Assembly: GCA_946548085.1 (NCBI GenBank)
Contig: CAMNPN010000081.1
Location: 1 to 59,031 of the forward strand
DNA: 59,031 bases
Origin: an uncultured Prevotella sp.
GTDB lineage: Bacteria; Bacteroidota; Bacteroidia; Bacteroidales; Bacteroidaceae
Direction of reading: 5' to 3'
Shown: piece by piece, positions 17,308-25,541 of the stretch
How the letters are laid out: every line of letters begins with the position of its first letter
Position numbering within the stretch: the first letter of the stretch is position 1
Made by a program: the position numbers and the translations under genes
The notes under the pieces: generated by a model
What the model was told of the DNA's origin: nothing
Database searches by the model: none
Seen by the model: the letters and a program-made list of their open reading frames with translations, nothing else

Positions 17308-20088
17308 CTAACGGCCACAGAGGGCGGCGTAGGGGCACAAGAGGCAGCGTTTGCGGTCGTCTGTGGGTGTAAAGGGAAGACTGGGGGAGAAGATTTCCTC
17401 AGTCTTTTCTTTTAATAACGTGATGTAGCGGTCGCTATGGATGGCGATGTCTTTGACGGGCTCCTTGCCAATGACGAGGGTGGAATCGTAGTTTTCGGCT
17501 CCAGCGTGCTGGATGAAGAGTACGGCGGGAGAGACGCGGATGCCTGCTGGCTGAAGGACGGTGCCAGAAGATTTCAGTTTGATGGGGAAGTTCTGAACGA
17601 TGTAGCTGTAGAGGAAAGCCTGCAGGTAGTAGTCGCTGTGGTTGGGAATCTGTGAGGGGTCGAAGATAGCATCGATATCCGGCATGGAGCGTAGGCGGTG
17701 CGTGCCCGTCTTGTAGTCGATGACACGGATGAGCTGCTGGCCGTTGAAGGGGTCTGTGACGCAGTCGAGACGGTCGATGAATCCTCCGGCGATGGTGGTG
17801 CCCCAGGGCATGTAGACGGGCAGTTCGAGGCCAAGAATGGTGAAGGGTGCCAGACGGCGATCTGTTTCGATAAGCAAGCGTACGTAGCGGATGAGTACCT
17901 CGCGGTTGATGAGCTGGAGGCCGTCGAGGTGAAGTGGAGACGTCGAGGACCGAGGGGCTTGTTGTGTGGAATGAGATGTATTATAGGGTGAGGGATGTTG
18001 AATGTGGAGCTCATTTTGGATGGCATCGTCTACGGCACGGGCGATGGCACTGTCGTCGTTGAGCAGGGCGTCGAGTAGGGAGGTGGTGACATGGCCGTCT
18101 ACGAACTGCTCATACAGGGTCTGGGCAGCCTTGTGGAAGATGTTGCCGAAGATGCGGTTGTCGATGAGATCGTCTTCTGTGGCATCGGGCTCCTGGAGAT
18201 TGCTGACATAGCGATAGAAGAAGCGCAGCTGACAACGCAAGTAGGTGCTTATGGCCGTGGGACTGATACCGCCACGTTCTTTGGAGAGGCGGTTGTGGAG
18301 GATATCGATGATGGCGGGTGTTTTCTCGATGGACTCGGACTGTCGTAACAGGGGTTGCTGGCCAGCGCGGAGAGAACGGAATAAGATTGTGGAAAGGCTA
18401 CGGGTAGGCGAGCTTTGCTCGGGAATGTGCGGAGTGTGGAGTGAGGGCTGAGATTGGTCAGAAGATATAGGAGTGTTGACCATCAATTGGAGCATGAAGC
18501 GCGACATCTCGCCCCGCTGACCGTCTGTCGTGGCAGTGTTGTAGATGATGGTGACATCGTGAGCGCGCTGCAACAGACGATGGAAGTAGTGCTCATAGAT
18601 GGCCACCTTGTGATCGACGGTAGTGAGGCCGTATGCCTTGCGTATGGCGTAGGGGATGAATGAGGTGTCGTTGACACCGCATGGCATGTAGCCCTCGTTG
18701 CAGGAGAGCAGCAGTACGTGGTCGAAGTCGAGGTTGCGGGTCTCGAGCACACCCATGATCTGGATGCCTTCAGCTGGTTCGCCGTGGAATGGAATCGAGG
18801 TGGCCTGTACCACCTGTGTGACGAGGCGTTGCAGGGTGGGCACGTCGACTGTGAGAACGCCGCTGTCAGTGAGGCCGCTCATGCGGTTGAGCAGGGTGTA
18901 CATACGGAAGAGGCTCTCGGAGGCGAGTGGAGAAGTTGAATTTTTCTGTGCCACATGACTTATGATATTGAGGAGCCAGTGGAGCAGCGAGGCGCCGTCA
19001 GTGAGATGGGCGGCGGCATAGTCGTCAGGCAGCAGATCGGCATAGGGATGGCGGGCGACAATGTCGAGCCATCGTCGACGGAACGATTGCGTACGGGTGG
19101 AGAAACCGTTGACCTGTAGGTTGAGCAGCTGGGTGACGAGCGAAGCGACGGGAGTCTGCAGTAGGGGATAGCCCGTGGTGATGTTCACCTTGTCGACGGT
19201 ATCAGGCAGGCAGTGGATGACGGCTTGTAACAGTCCCTCGTTACAGAGAACGACGGCCGTGCGCCTCCCGTCTGCGATACGCTGGGCATCGAGCCACTGA
19301 CTTACGTAGCGTGCCTGAATATTCTCTGTCTGGGCCTGCACGAAAGTGATCTGCTGTGGGGGCGCCTCGACTGAATCCTGAAAGAACAGCGCCTTACCTT
19401 CGCGCTCCAAACGGCGGAAGAGTGTCTGCTCTACCTGTTGCAAGAGGTTGAAACCCACAAAGACATAGGTGTCGTAGTCGAAGGTGAGGGCTTCGTCTTC
19501 TGCAACATGACGGTAGAGGGCTCCCTCGTAGGCCAGTCCCTCCTTTGCCAGTTCTTGGTTAAAGGTGTGGTAGATATCGCCGAGATGGCTCCATAGGCGC
19601 AGGAAGCGCTGCTTTAGTTCGCTGTTGTGCTCTTCGGAGAAGTTGCTGAAGAAGCGCTGGATCATCTGCCGCTGCTCGGGGGTGAGATACGACACGTCGT
19701 CGAGTTCATGAATATCGCGCAGGTTGGCGAACACATGGTCTGCAGGCCCCATGTTCTTGTCGAGGTCATCGAAGTCGGAGAGCAGCAGCTGCCCCCAGCC
19801 GTAAAAGTGGTCGAGGGTCTCGTCGATACCCGTACACTGGGTGAAGCACTTATGGAGTTTACAGACGAGGAGTATGGGGTCGGCAACTTTCAGCTGCGAG
19901 TGGCTGCGGAAGAGGTCGCTGATGGTGATATACGTAGGGCTCCACAATGGTCGGCCAGCCTGACGGGCGAGGTGGTCGTTGAGGAATAGCGAAGCACGCT
20001 TGTTGGGGAAGACGACGGCAACGCGGGAGAGGTTGGTGCCGAAACGTGCGAGGAGGTCAGAGGCGACGGATTCGAGGAAACTGGTCAT
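17308..20088 (-). CDS. addB: AddB-like PD-(D/E)XK nuclease/inactive helicase subunit
   Basis: A 926-residue partner of the helicase encoded upstream. It starts with an AddB-like degenerate ATPase opening (VAVVFPNKRASLFLNDHLAR). The C-terminal RecB-type nuclease has IDRLDCVTDPFNGQQ and VIDYKTG, the D...DxK catalytic pair. Four cysteines (YLRC near residue 619, and CLLCPYAALC at the very end, spacing CxxCx5C) match the iron-sulfur staple of AddB. AddAB resects double-strand breaks and loads RecA. Two stretches look foreign: about residues 549-566 (HIPEQSSPTRSLS) and 695-716 (HPSPYNTSHSTQQAPRSSTS), both repeat-derived. It lies 44 bases downstream of the AddA-like gene. Confidence 0.82.
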   Translation of the reverse strand: MTSFLESVASDLLARFGTNLSRVAVVFPNKRASLFLNDHLARQAGRPLWSPTYITISDLFRSHSQLKVADPILLVCKLHKCFTQCTGIDETLDHFYGWGQLLLSDFDDLDKNMGPADHVFANLRDIHELDDVSYLTPEQRQMIQRFFSNFSEEHNSELKQRFLRLWSHLGDIYHTFNQELAKEGLAYEGALYRHVAEDEALTFDYDTYVFVGFNLLQQVEQTLFRRLEREGKALFFQDSVEAPPQQITFVQAQTENIQARYVSQWLDAQRIADGRRTAVVLCNEGLLQAVIHCLPDTVDKVNITTGYPLLQTPVASLVTQLLNLQVNGFSTRTQSFRRRWLDIVARHPYADLLPDDYAAAHLTDGASLLHWLLNIISHVAQKNSTSPLASESLFRMYTLLNRMSGLTDSGVLTVDVPTLQRLVTQVVQATSIPFHGEPAEGIQIMGVLETRNLDFDHVLLLSCNEGYMPCGVNDTSFIPYAIRKAYGLTTVDHKVAIYEHYFHRLLQRAHDVTIIYNTATTDGQRGEMSRFMLQLMVNTPISSDQSQPSLHTPHIPEQSSPTRSLSTILFRSLRAGQQPLLRQSESIEKTPAIIDILHNRLSKERGGISPTAISTYLRCQLRFFYRYVSNLQEPDATEDDLIDNRIFGNIFHKAAQTLYEQFVDGHVTTSLLDALLNDDSAIARAVDDAIQNELHIQHPSPYNTSHSTQQAPRSSTSPLHLDGLQLINREVLIRYVRLLIETDRRLAPFTILGLELPVYMPWGTTIAGGFIDRLDCVTDPFNGQQLIRVIDYKTGTHRLRSMPDIDAIFDPSQIPNHSDYYLQAFLYSYIVQNFPIKLKSSGTVLQPAGIRVSPAVLFIQHAGAENYDSTLVIGKEPVKDIAIHSDRYITLLKEKTEEIFSPSLPFTPTDDRKRCLLCPYAALCGR
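17938..18003. repeat. Degenerate heptamer-like insert inside the AddB-like gene
   Basis: The coding strand encodes HPSPYNTSHSTQQAPRSSTS, which resembles the repeat-derived N-terminus of the acetyltransferase (NSHSTPYTSHSSL). The GGAATGAG/GGGTGAGGGA-type 7-mers are eroded, suggesting an older insertion. Confidence 0.5.
18391..18444. repeat. GGAGTGW element with 39-base module inside the AddB-like gene
   Basis: The plus strand from 18391 reads GGAAAGGCTACGGGTAGGCG and continues through a small hairpin CGAGC-TTT-GCTCG to GGAATGTG, then GGAGTGT/GGAGTGA 7-mers. The first 39 bases are identical to 27777-27815 inside uvrA. The coding strand gives LHTPHIPEQSSPTRSLS. Confidence 0.9.
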
Positions 20089-20132
20089 TTTCTTTGTTTA
20101 CAGTTTACAGATGAATACATTTCTTGTTTACA

Positions 20133-23100
20133 TTATAGGTGATGATTGTCGATGGCAACTTCTTCTATCTGGTTGCTGTAGACGTACCATAGGTAGCCTT
20201 TGATACTTGTGGAACATTCTTCCTTCGAGAGTTCAGAGATAAGGCGCATGTACTGGCGCACCTGGTCGTGATATTCGGGCTTGGGAGAGCCGAATTTGAA
20301 GTCGACGACGATCCACAGGTGTCCGTCTGTCATCACTCGATCAGGACGATGCTGGCACACCTGACCATCTTCAATGGAGAGGATGGAACATTCGTTGAAT
20401 AGTGTCCAACGATCAGAAAACCAATCTGATACACGTGGGTCTTTTAATCGTTTCTGCAACATGCTTGTGATGCGCTCTGGGGTGAGAGTACCATCGTAAA
20501 TGATGCCTTCAGACTGAAGCCGTTGCAGGGCATCAGGGATGTCGGCTGCCGTGCGGATGGTGGAGAACACTTCGTGAAGGATGCTCCCTGTCTGGATATA
20601 GCTCTGCTGTCTTGTGGACTCCTCATCGTTGGCCTTGACGAAAGCCTTACTGCGGTTGCTTTGGCGGAAGGATACTTTGCTGTCGAAGGTCTGGATGGTT
20701 ACGGGTAGGGGCTCGTAGGGTTGGAGGAAGGGATTCCTTGTGGAGTGTGGAGTGTGGAGTGAGGAGTGAGGAGTGAGGAGCGATGATATGTTATTCTTCG
20801 AATAAGACTTTGGATACTCAAAGTGTATAGGTTGCTGGTCGTCGTCGATACCTTCGAGCAGGATATCGGCCTGAGGGTCTTCCTTCTGGAGCGACTCCAT
20901 CATAGCGGGAAGTGTTTGCTCGATGAGCAGCGAACGGGTGCCAGTGGCCTTGCGACGGCCAATGACGAAGAGGCTGCGGCAGGCACGGGTGAAGGCGACA
21001 TACAGCAGGTTGAGGTTGTCGACGGTGTTCTGCAGGTGTTCATGACGGTAGTCGGCCTCGTAGACGGTGCCCATCATCTGTTTCTGACTGAAGTCGATGG
21101 GCACGATGGGGAGGTCGTTAAAGGGAGCTTCGGTGGGCTTGCACCATAGAATGTTGCCATTCTGCTTCTCGAGTGACCAGTCGCAGAAGGGCACGATGAC
21201 ATGCTCGTACTCCAGTCCCTTCGACTTGTGGATGGAGAAGATGCGCACACCACTGGTGACGTCGCTCTGGATGGTTTTCGAGCAGATGGTCTCGTCCCAT
21301 TCGTCGAGGAAAGCAGTGATGTCGGCGGCATTGTCGTTGACGAAGTTCACGAGCTGGTCATAGAAGGCACAGACGTAGGCACTCTGACCTGTCAGCCGTT
21401 GCAGGCCGAAGATGGAGTAGAGACGTTCGGCGAGATCGTAGAGAGGCATGGCGCGGAGGTCAGAGAGATGGGCGATGAAGGCTTCTGGCAGGAGGGCATC
21501 GAGAGGGGAGGTCGGATCATCGTTACGCTGTGACGACACGCACAACAGGTGGACATTGTCGCCCTGGTAGTCGTTGAGGATGTCGTGGTGGTAACTTTTC
21601 ACGACGACGGCTTTCGTCAGCTGGTCGTCGGGGTGTATGAGCAGGCGCATGGCGTTGATGATGAGGCGGACGGCGTTGGAGGCATCGAGTCGGAAAGCCT
21701 CGTCGGAGACAATGGTCACCTCGGACATCTGCTCCATGAAATACTGGGCGATAAGGGGTATGACGTTATTGGTGCGCACGAGTATGGCTATCTGCTCTTG
21801 TCTGACACCTGCCTGAAGTAGGGTGTTCACGTGCTCCTTGATGCGCTGGAACATCTGTGCCTGGTAGTCGTCTGTGGGCAGCAGCTCGATGCTTACGTAG
21901 CCTTCGTCGCCCTTCTTGTCGGGGATGTCTTGGCAGACGTCGGCATAGGCTTTTTTAAGTTGTGTGGCCTCCTCGTCGTTGATCTCGCGCAGTGCGAGGT
22001 ACTCCAGTTCGGCGGCCTTCTTGAAGAACATGTTGTTGAAGTTGATGATGCGGCGGCAGGAGCGGTAGTTCGTCTTGAGCGGAAGGGTTTCAATGAGTCG
22101 TCCGTCGAACTGCTGCTCAATGTCGTTGAGTAGTCGCCAGTCGCCAGCGCGCCAGCGGTAGATGCTCTGCTTAACGTCGCCCACGATGAGGTTCGAGCTG
22201 CCTTCGTGGCTCATGGCCTCCTGCAGCAGCACACGGAAGTTCTGCCATTGGATGGTAGAGGTATCCTGAAACTCATCGATCATCACGTGCTCCAGCTGGG
22301 TGCCGATCTTCTCGAAGATGAAGGGCGAGTCGCTCTCGCCAATGAGTGCGTGCAGCAGCTGCTGGGTGTCGCTCAGCAGGAAGCGGTTGGCATCCTGGTT
22401 CAGTTCATGTACCTTCTGCTCGATGCTGCTTAGCAGTCGCAGCTGACTGAGGTGTCGCAGTGTGAGGTCGGCACTCTTGTAGATGCGCCATTGCTGTGGA
22501 CGGTCATCGACAGCCTGTCGTAGCAGGTTGCCCAGCTGACCGTCTGCCAGGGCGTGGATGAGCTCTCGCCGCGGATGGGTCTTCTTATACCATTTCGACG
22601 GGTCGCCGATGCTGTCGGCCACGCGCTTGCCCACGATGCTCTCGTCGTACTGCCCCTGTTGCAGTTTGAGGAAGAAGCTACAGAGCCCTCCCTTGCCGTA
22701 GGGGAAGTCGTCGATGGTTAGCCCTTCTGCCTCGAGGATGTCGAAGAATGTGGTGGCGTAGTGTTTCATCGTTGTTTCTGCACTCTGGCGGAGTTCGCGG
22801 AGGCGATTGGTGTAGGCATCGAAGAATCCTGGTTCGGCGAGCTTCTGTTCGAGCGTGCTGCTCACGTCCTTATAGGCATCGCTGAAAATATGGCGGCCAA
22901 ACTGCTTGATCTGTCCAATAACGTTCCACGTCTTGTCGTCGGAGATGTTCTCCATGATGTATCTTAGCACCCACTGCAGCATGGCGTCTGTGACCTTGAG
23001 GTCGGCGATGAGCTGGTCGATGGCGAGTTCTTCCACCTGTCCGTCGTTGAGTCCGATACGCAGGTTCATGGTGAGGTCGAGTTCGCGTGCCATGTTACGC

Positions 23101-23453
23101 ATCACGCTTTGGAAGAACGTGTCGATGGTCTCTACACGGAAATAGTTGTAGTTGTTCAGCAGGTATGACAGACTGGTGCCTGCGCGCTGGCTGATCACCT
23201 GCGGGTCGAGGCCCGTTTTCTTACGTACGGCGTCGAGGTAGCTGTCAGAGTCGGGCAGCTGCTTCCAGATGCCGTAGAGCTGGCTGAGGATACGCATCTT
23301 CATCTCCTCGGTGGCCTTGTTGGTGAAGGTGACGGCGAGGATCGTGCGGTAGCTCAGCGGATTGGCTACCAGCAACGAGATATATTCTGTGGCGAGGGTG
23401 AAGGTCTTGCCGCTTCCGGCACTCGCCTTATAGACAGTCAGGGGTTTTACCAT
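20133..23453 (-). CDS. addA: AddA-like UvrD-family helicase/nuclease
   Basis: A 1106-residue SF1 helicase. Motif I is KASAGSGKTFTLATEY near residue 9, motif Ia AVTFTNKATEEM, motif II MIDEFQDTSTIQW, motif III VGDVKQSIYRWRAGD, motif V IFSIHKSKGLEYEHVIVPF, and motif VI LLYVAFTRACR. The C-terminal RecB nuclease has HRPDRVM and WIVVDFKFG. These are the features of AddA, which with AddB processes double-strand breaks. Residues about 884-906 (ISSLLTPHSSLHTPHSTRNP) come from five tandem GGAGTGW heptamers just before the nuclease domain. The start overlaps the end of the DUF5686 gene by 7 bases. Confidence 0.88.
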   Translation of the reverse strand: MVKPLTVYKASAGSGKTFTLATEYISLLVANPLSYRTILAVTFTNKATEEMKMRILSQLYGIWKQLPDSDSYLDAVRKKTGLDPQVISQRAGTSLSYLLNNYNYFRVETIDTFFQSVMRNMARELDLTMNLRIGLNDGQVEELAIDQLIADLKVTDAMLQWVLRYIMENISDDKTWNVIGQIKQFGRHIFSDAYKDVSSTLEQKLAEPGFFDAYTNRLRELRQSAETTMKHYATTFFDILEAEGLTIDDFPYGKGGLCSFFLKLQQGQYDESIVGKRVADSIGDPSKWYKKTHPRRELIHALADGQLGNLLRQAVDDRPQQWRIYKSADLTLRHLSQLRLLSSIEQKVHELNQDANRFLLSDTQQLLHALIGESDSPFIFEKIGTQLEHVMIDEFQDTSTIQWQNFRVLLQEAMSHEGSSNLIVGDVKQSIYRWRAGDWRLLNDIEQQFDGRLIETLPLKTNYRSCRRIINFNNMFFKKAAELEYLALREINDEEATQLKKAYADVCQDIPDKKGDEGYVSIELLPTDDYQAQMFQRIKEHVNTLLQAGVRQEQIAILVRTNNVIPLIAQYFMEQMSEVTIVSDEAFRLDASNAVRLIINAMRLLIHPDDQLTKAVVVKSYHHDILNDYQGDNVHLLCVSSQRNDDPTSPLDALLPEAFIAHLSDLRAMPLYDLAERLYSIFGLQRLTGQSAYVCAFYDQLVNFVNDNAADITAFLDEWDETICSKTIQSDVTSGVRIFSIHKSKGLEYEHVIVPFCDWSLEKQNGNILWCKPTEAPFNDLPIVPIDFSQKQMMGTVYEADYRHEHLQNTVDNLNLLYVAFTRACRSLFVIGRRKATGTRSLLIEQTLPAMMESLQKEDPQADILLEGIDDDQQPIHFEYPKSYSKNNISSLLTPHSSLHTPHSTRNPFLQPYEPLPVTIQTFDSKVSFRQSNRSKAFVKANDEESTRQQSYIQTGSILHEVFSTIRTAADIPDALQRLQSEGIIYDGTLTPERITSMLQKRLKDPRVSDWFSDRWTLFNECSILSIEDGQVCQHRPDRVMTDGHLWIVVDFKFGSPKPEYHDQVRQYMRLISELSKEECSTSIKGYLWYVYSNQIEEVAIDNHHL
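20742..20781. repeat. Tandem GGAGTGT/GGAGTGA heptamers inside the AddA-like gene
   Basis: Two GGAGTGT units (20742-20755) and three GGAGTGA units (20756-20776) are perfectly tandem, followed by GGAGC. This is the cleanest array of the family. It has no inverted partner nearby. Confidence 0.92.
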
Positions 23454-25501
23454 CGTTTAAAGAGTTCAAAGTCGAATTTTACGCCAAACTTCTCGAACCT
23501 TGTGTTCCTGAAACTGGCAAATGCGCCTACGGAGATATAGCGGTTGGTGAAGCCATAGCCCAGTTCGTAATATGGACGTGACCTCTCCAGCAACACGCCG
23601 CTGATGTAGAAGCGTTCCTTCTCGATGTATTTGCCCAGATAGGGCAACCAGGTTGCAAGGAGCAGGGGCGACTCGTACGACACGTTAGTACGGATGTAGT
23701 ATTTGGACTCGTTGTACTCGCGACCGCCCAGCAGTTGGAAGTTGCCGCTCCAGTCGTCGTTCCAGCCCTCAGGCAGGTTCTCGTCGTGGAAGTTACTGAA
23801 GTCGAGGAAGTATTCGGTGCTCTTCGATGTGTACAGGCCCGTGCCGAAGCGCATGTTAAGCACTCTCAGGCCAGGGATCTTGTATTTCCACTGTGCATCG
23901 AACTCCCAGCGGTTGTACTCCAGGTTCGAGCCGTTCACGCCCTTGATGCTCTCCTCCCAGTCGAAGGCGAAGAGCGGACCCCTGCTGAGCCACGGCTGCA
24001 GCTTGATGCCTATGGTGGATGCGAAACTGCGGTATTCTTCAGGCATGCCGTATTGGCGCATCATCTCCTGGTTGATGGCCTTGCGCTGGTGCATGAAGAT
24101 ACCGGTCTCGATATCCAGCCAGTCGAAGACCATGATGTTGTTGAACAGACGGAGGAAGTTGTCCTTGAATTCATCCATGTGGGTGTCGGTGAAGTCGAGG
24201 CTGTCCTGATAGGCTTTGTTGATGACCTCGATCACGGTACCGTTATAGATTCGGTTGCCGTTGCCGTAGAGAATCTCCGCATAGCCGTTCCGCTTTGGGT
24301 TGTACACCATGCGGATGGGTATGTTGAAGTAGAGTTGACGCTGCTTGAAGTTATAGCCGATGGTGGGCTCGATGTTGAGGTAACGGTGATCAGAGAAACG
24401 GAACGTCGTACGCATTTTCATCTTGTATCGGAATCCCTTGGAGGGGCTATAGTCGGCGTAGAGTGGATTAATGATGGGATAGACGCGTAAGGAGGCGTTT
24501 TCCGACTCGGCATCAATAGGGGTGACGAGGGTCTCGCCGATGGTGTCCCAGAAGATCTTCTTCCACAGATTGGGCTTATGGGGCACGGTGTCTACGGCAG
24601 CATTGGCAGCAGCGATAGAGTCGGCCACGGCCTGCTCATGGTCGTAGGTATCGTATATTTTCTTGTCTATTCGGTTCAGTGGCACGGGGCGTATGGAGTC
24701 CATCATCTCACGGCTGGAGATGAAGTTGATGCTGTCGGGCAGGGTGGTCGGGCAGTTGTATAAGGCATTGAACAGCACGCTCACCCTGTTGCCCATGAAC
24801 TTGAAGGTGGCAGCCGTGTTACACTTGGCGGGCATCATCGTGCGCCCTTCCATGTCGCTCTGGGTGATTTCCGTGCGGAAGGTGATCATGTCGAATTCGC
24901 CGTTGAGCACCGTCCTCAGGATGCGCCCCGTCTCTGTCTCCACCACGGCATAGCCATTGAGCAGCTGGGTGTTGTAGAGCTTCGGCCGGAAGTCGAGGCG
25001 CGTGGCACCGTTCATCAGGTGTATCTGCGTGTAGCGGTAGTAGCGGCGGTTCCATTTGTTGAAGGGCGAGAGCACGTGGTTGTCGTAGAAGGCGATGTCG
25101 TAGATGTTGGGCGTCATGAAGTCTACCAGTGTGGGCATCGCCCTGCGGTTCTTGCGGACGGTACCCGTGAGCACCTGACTGTTCACGTCGAAGTTGTATG
25201 CGTCGGTGAACTTCACCTTGCTGTAGGCCTCGCGGATGTATTCGCGGGGGTCCTTGGCCAGCACGTAGGTCGTGGGGATGAGCCACAGGGCGAAGTTCCG
25301 CTTCTCTACGTTGTAACGGTACTTGGTGTAGACATTGTCTTCGAGCAGCTGAAAGGCCGATATGTGAGTTTTACGGTACTCGTAGATGCGGTCGAGGATA
25401 AGCGAGTCTTCCTTTTCCTTAGCCGCGACACAGACGGCTGCCCCTACGAGGAGTATGCCTGTGAGTATCGCTCTGGTTAAAGGTAGGAATGACTGTTTCA
25501 T
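23447..25501 (-). CDS. DUF5686-family outer-membrane protein
   Basis: A 684-residue protein with a signal peptide (LTRAILTGILLVGAAVCVAA) and the DUF5686 pattern: IYEYRKTHISAFQLLEDNVY, then YNVEKRNFALWLIPTTYVLA, and a beta-rich C-terminal half with alternating aromatic strands ending in FDFELFKRW, as expected for an outer-membrane barrel. Most family members are longer, with a carboxypeptidase-regulatory-like domain in front; this one lacks it. Function unknown. It is the first gene of a run leading into addA and addB, overlapping addA by 7 bases. Confidence 0.8.
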   Translation of the reverse strand: MKQSFLPLTRAILTGILLVGAAVCVAAKEKEDSLILDRIYEYRKTHISAFQLLEDNVYTKYRYNVEKRNFALWLIPTTYVLAKDPREYIREAYSKVKFTDAYNFDVNSQVLTGTVRKNRRAMPTLVDFMTPNIYDIAFYDNHVLSPFNKWNRRYYRYTQIHLMNGATRLDFRPKLYNTQLLNGYAVVETETGRILRTVLNGEFDMITFRTEITQSDMEGRTMMPAKCNTAATFKFMGNRVSVLFNALYNCPTTLPDSINFISSREMMDSIRPVPLNRIDKKIYDTYDHEQAVADSIAAANAAVDTVPHKPNLWKKIFWDTIGETLVTPIDAESENASLRVYPIINPLYADYSPSKGFRYKMKMRTTFRFSDHRYLNIEPTIGYNFKQRQLYFNIPIRMVYNPKRNGYAEILYGNGNRIYNGTVIEVINKAYQDSLDFTDTHMDEFKDNFLRLFNNIMVFDWLDIETGIFMHQRKAINQEMMRQYGMPEEYRSFASTIGIKLQPWLSRGPLFAFDWEESIKGVNGSNLEYNRWEFDAQWKYKIPGLRVLNMRFGTGLYTSKSTEYFLDFSNFHDENLPEGWNDDWSGNFQLLGGREYNESKYYIRTNVSYESPLLLATWLPYLGKYIEKERFYISGVLLERSRPYYELGYGFTNRYISVGAFASFRNTRFEKFGVKFDFELFKRW

Positions 25502-25541
25502 CGCTTTTCTATGGTCTTATTGTCTGTGTGTGTCTTGCGCT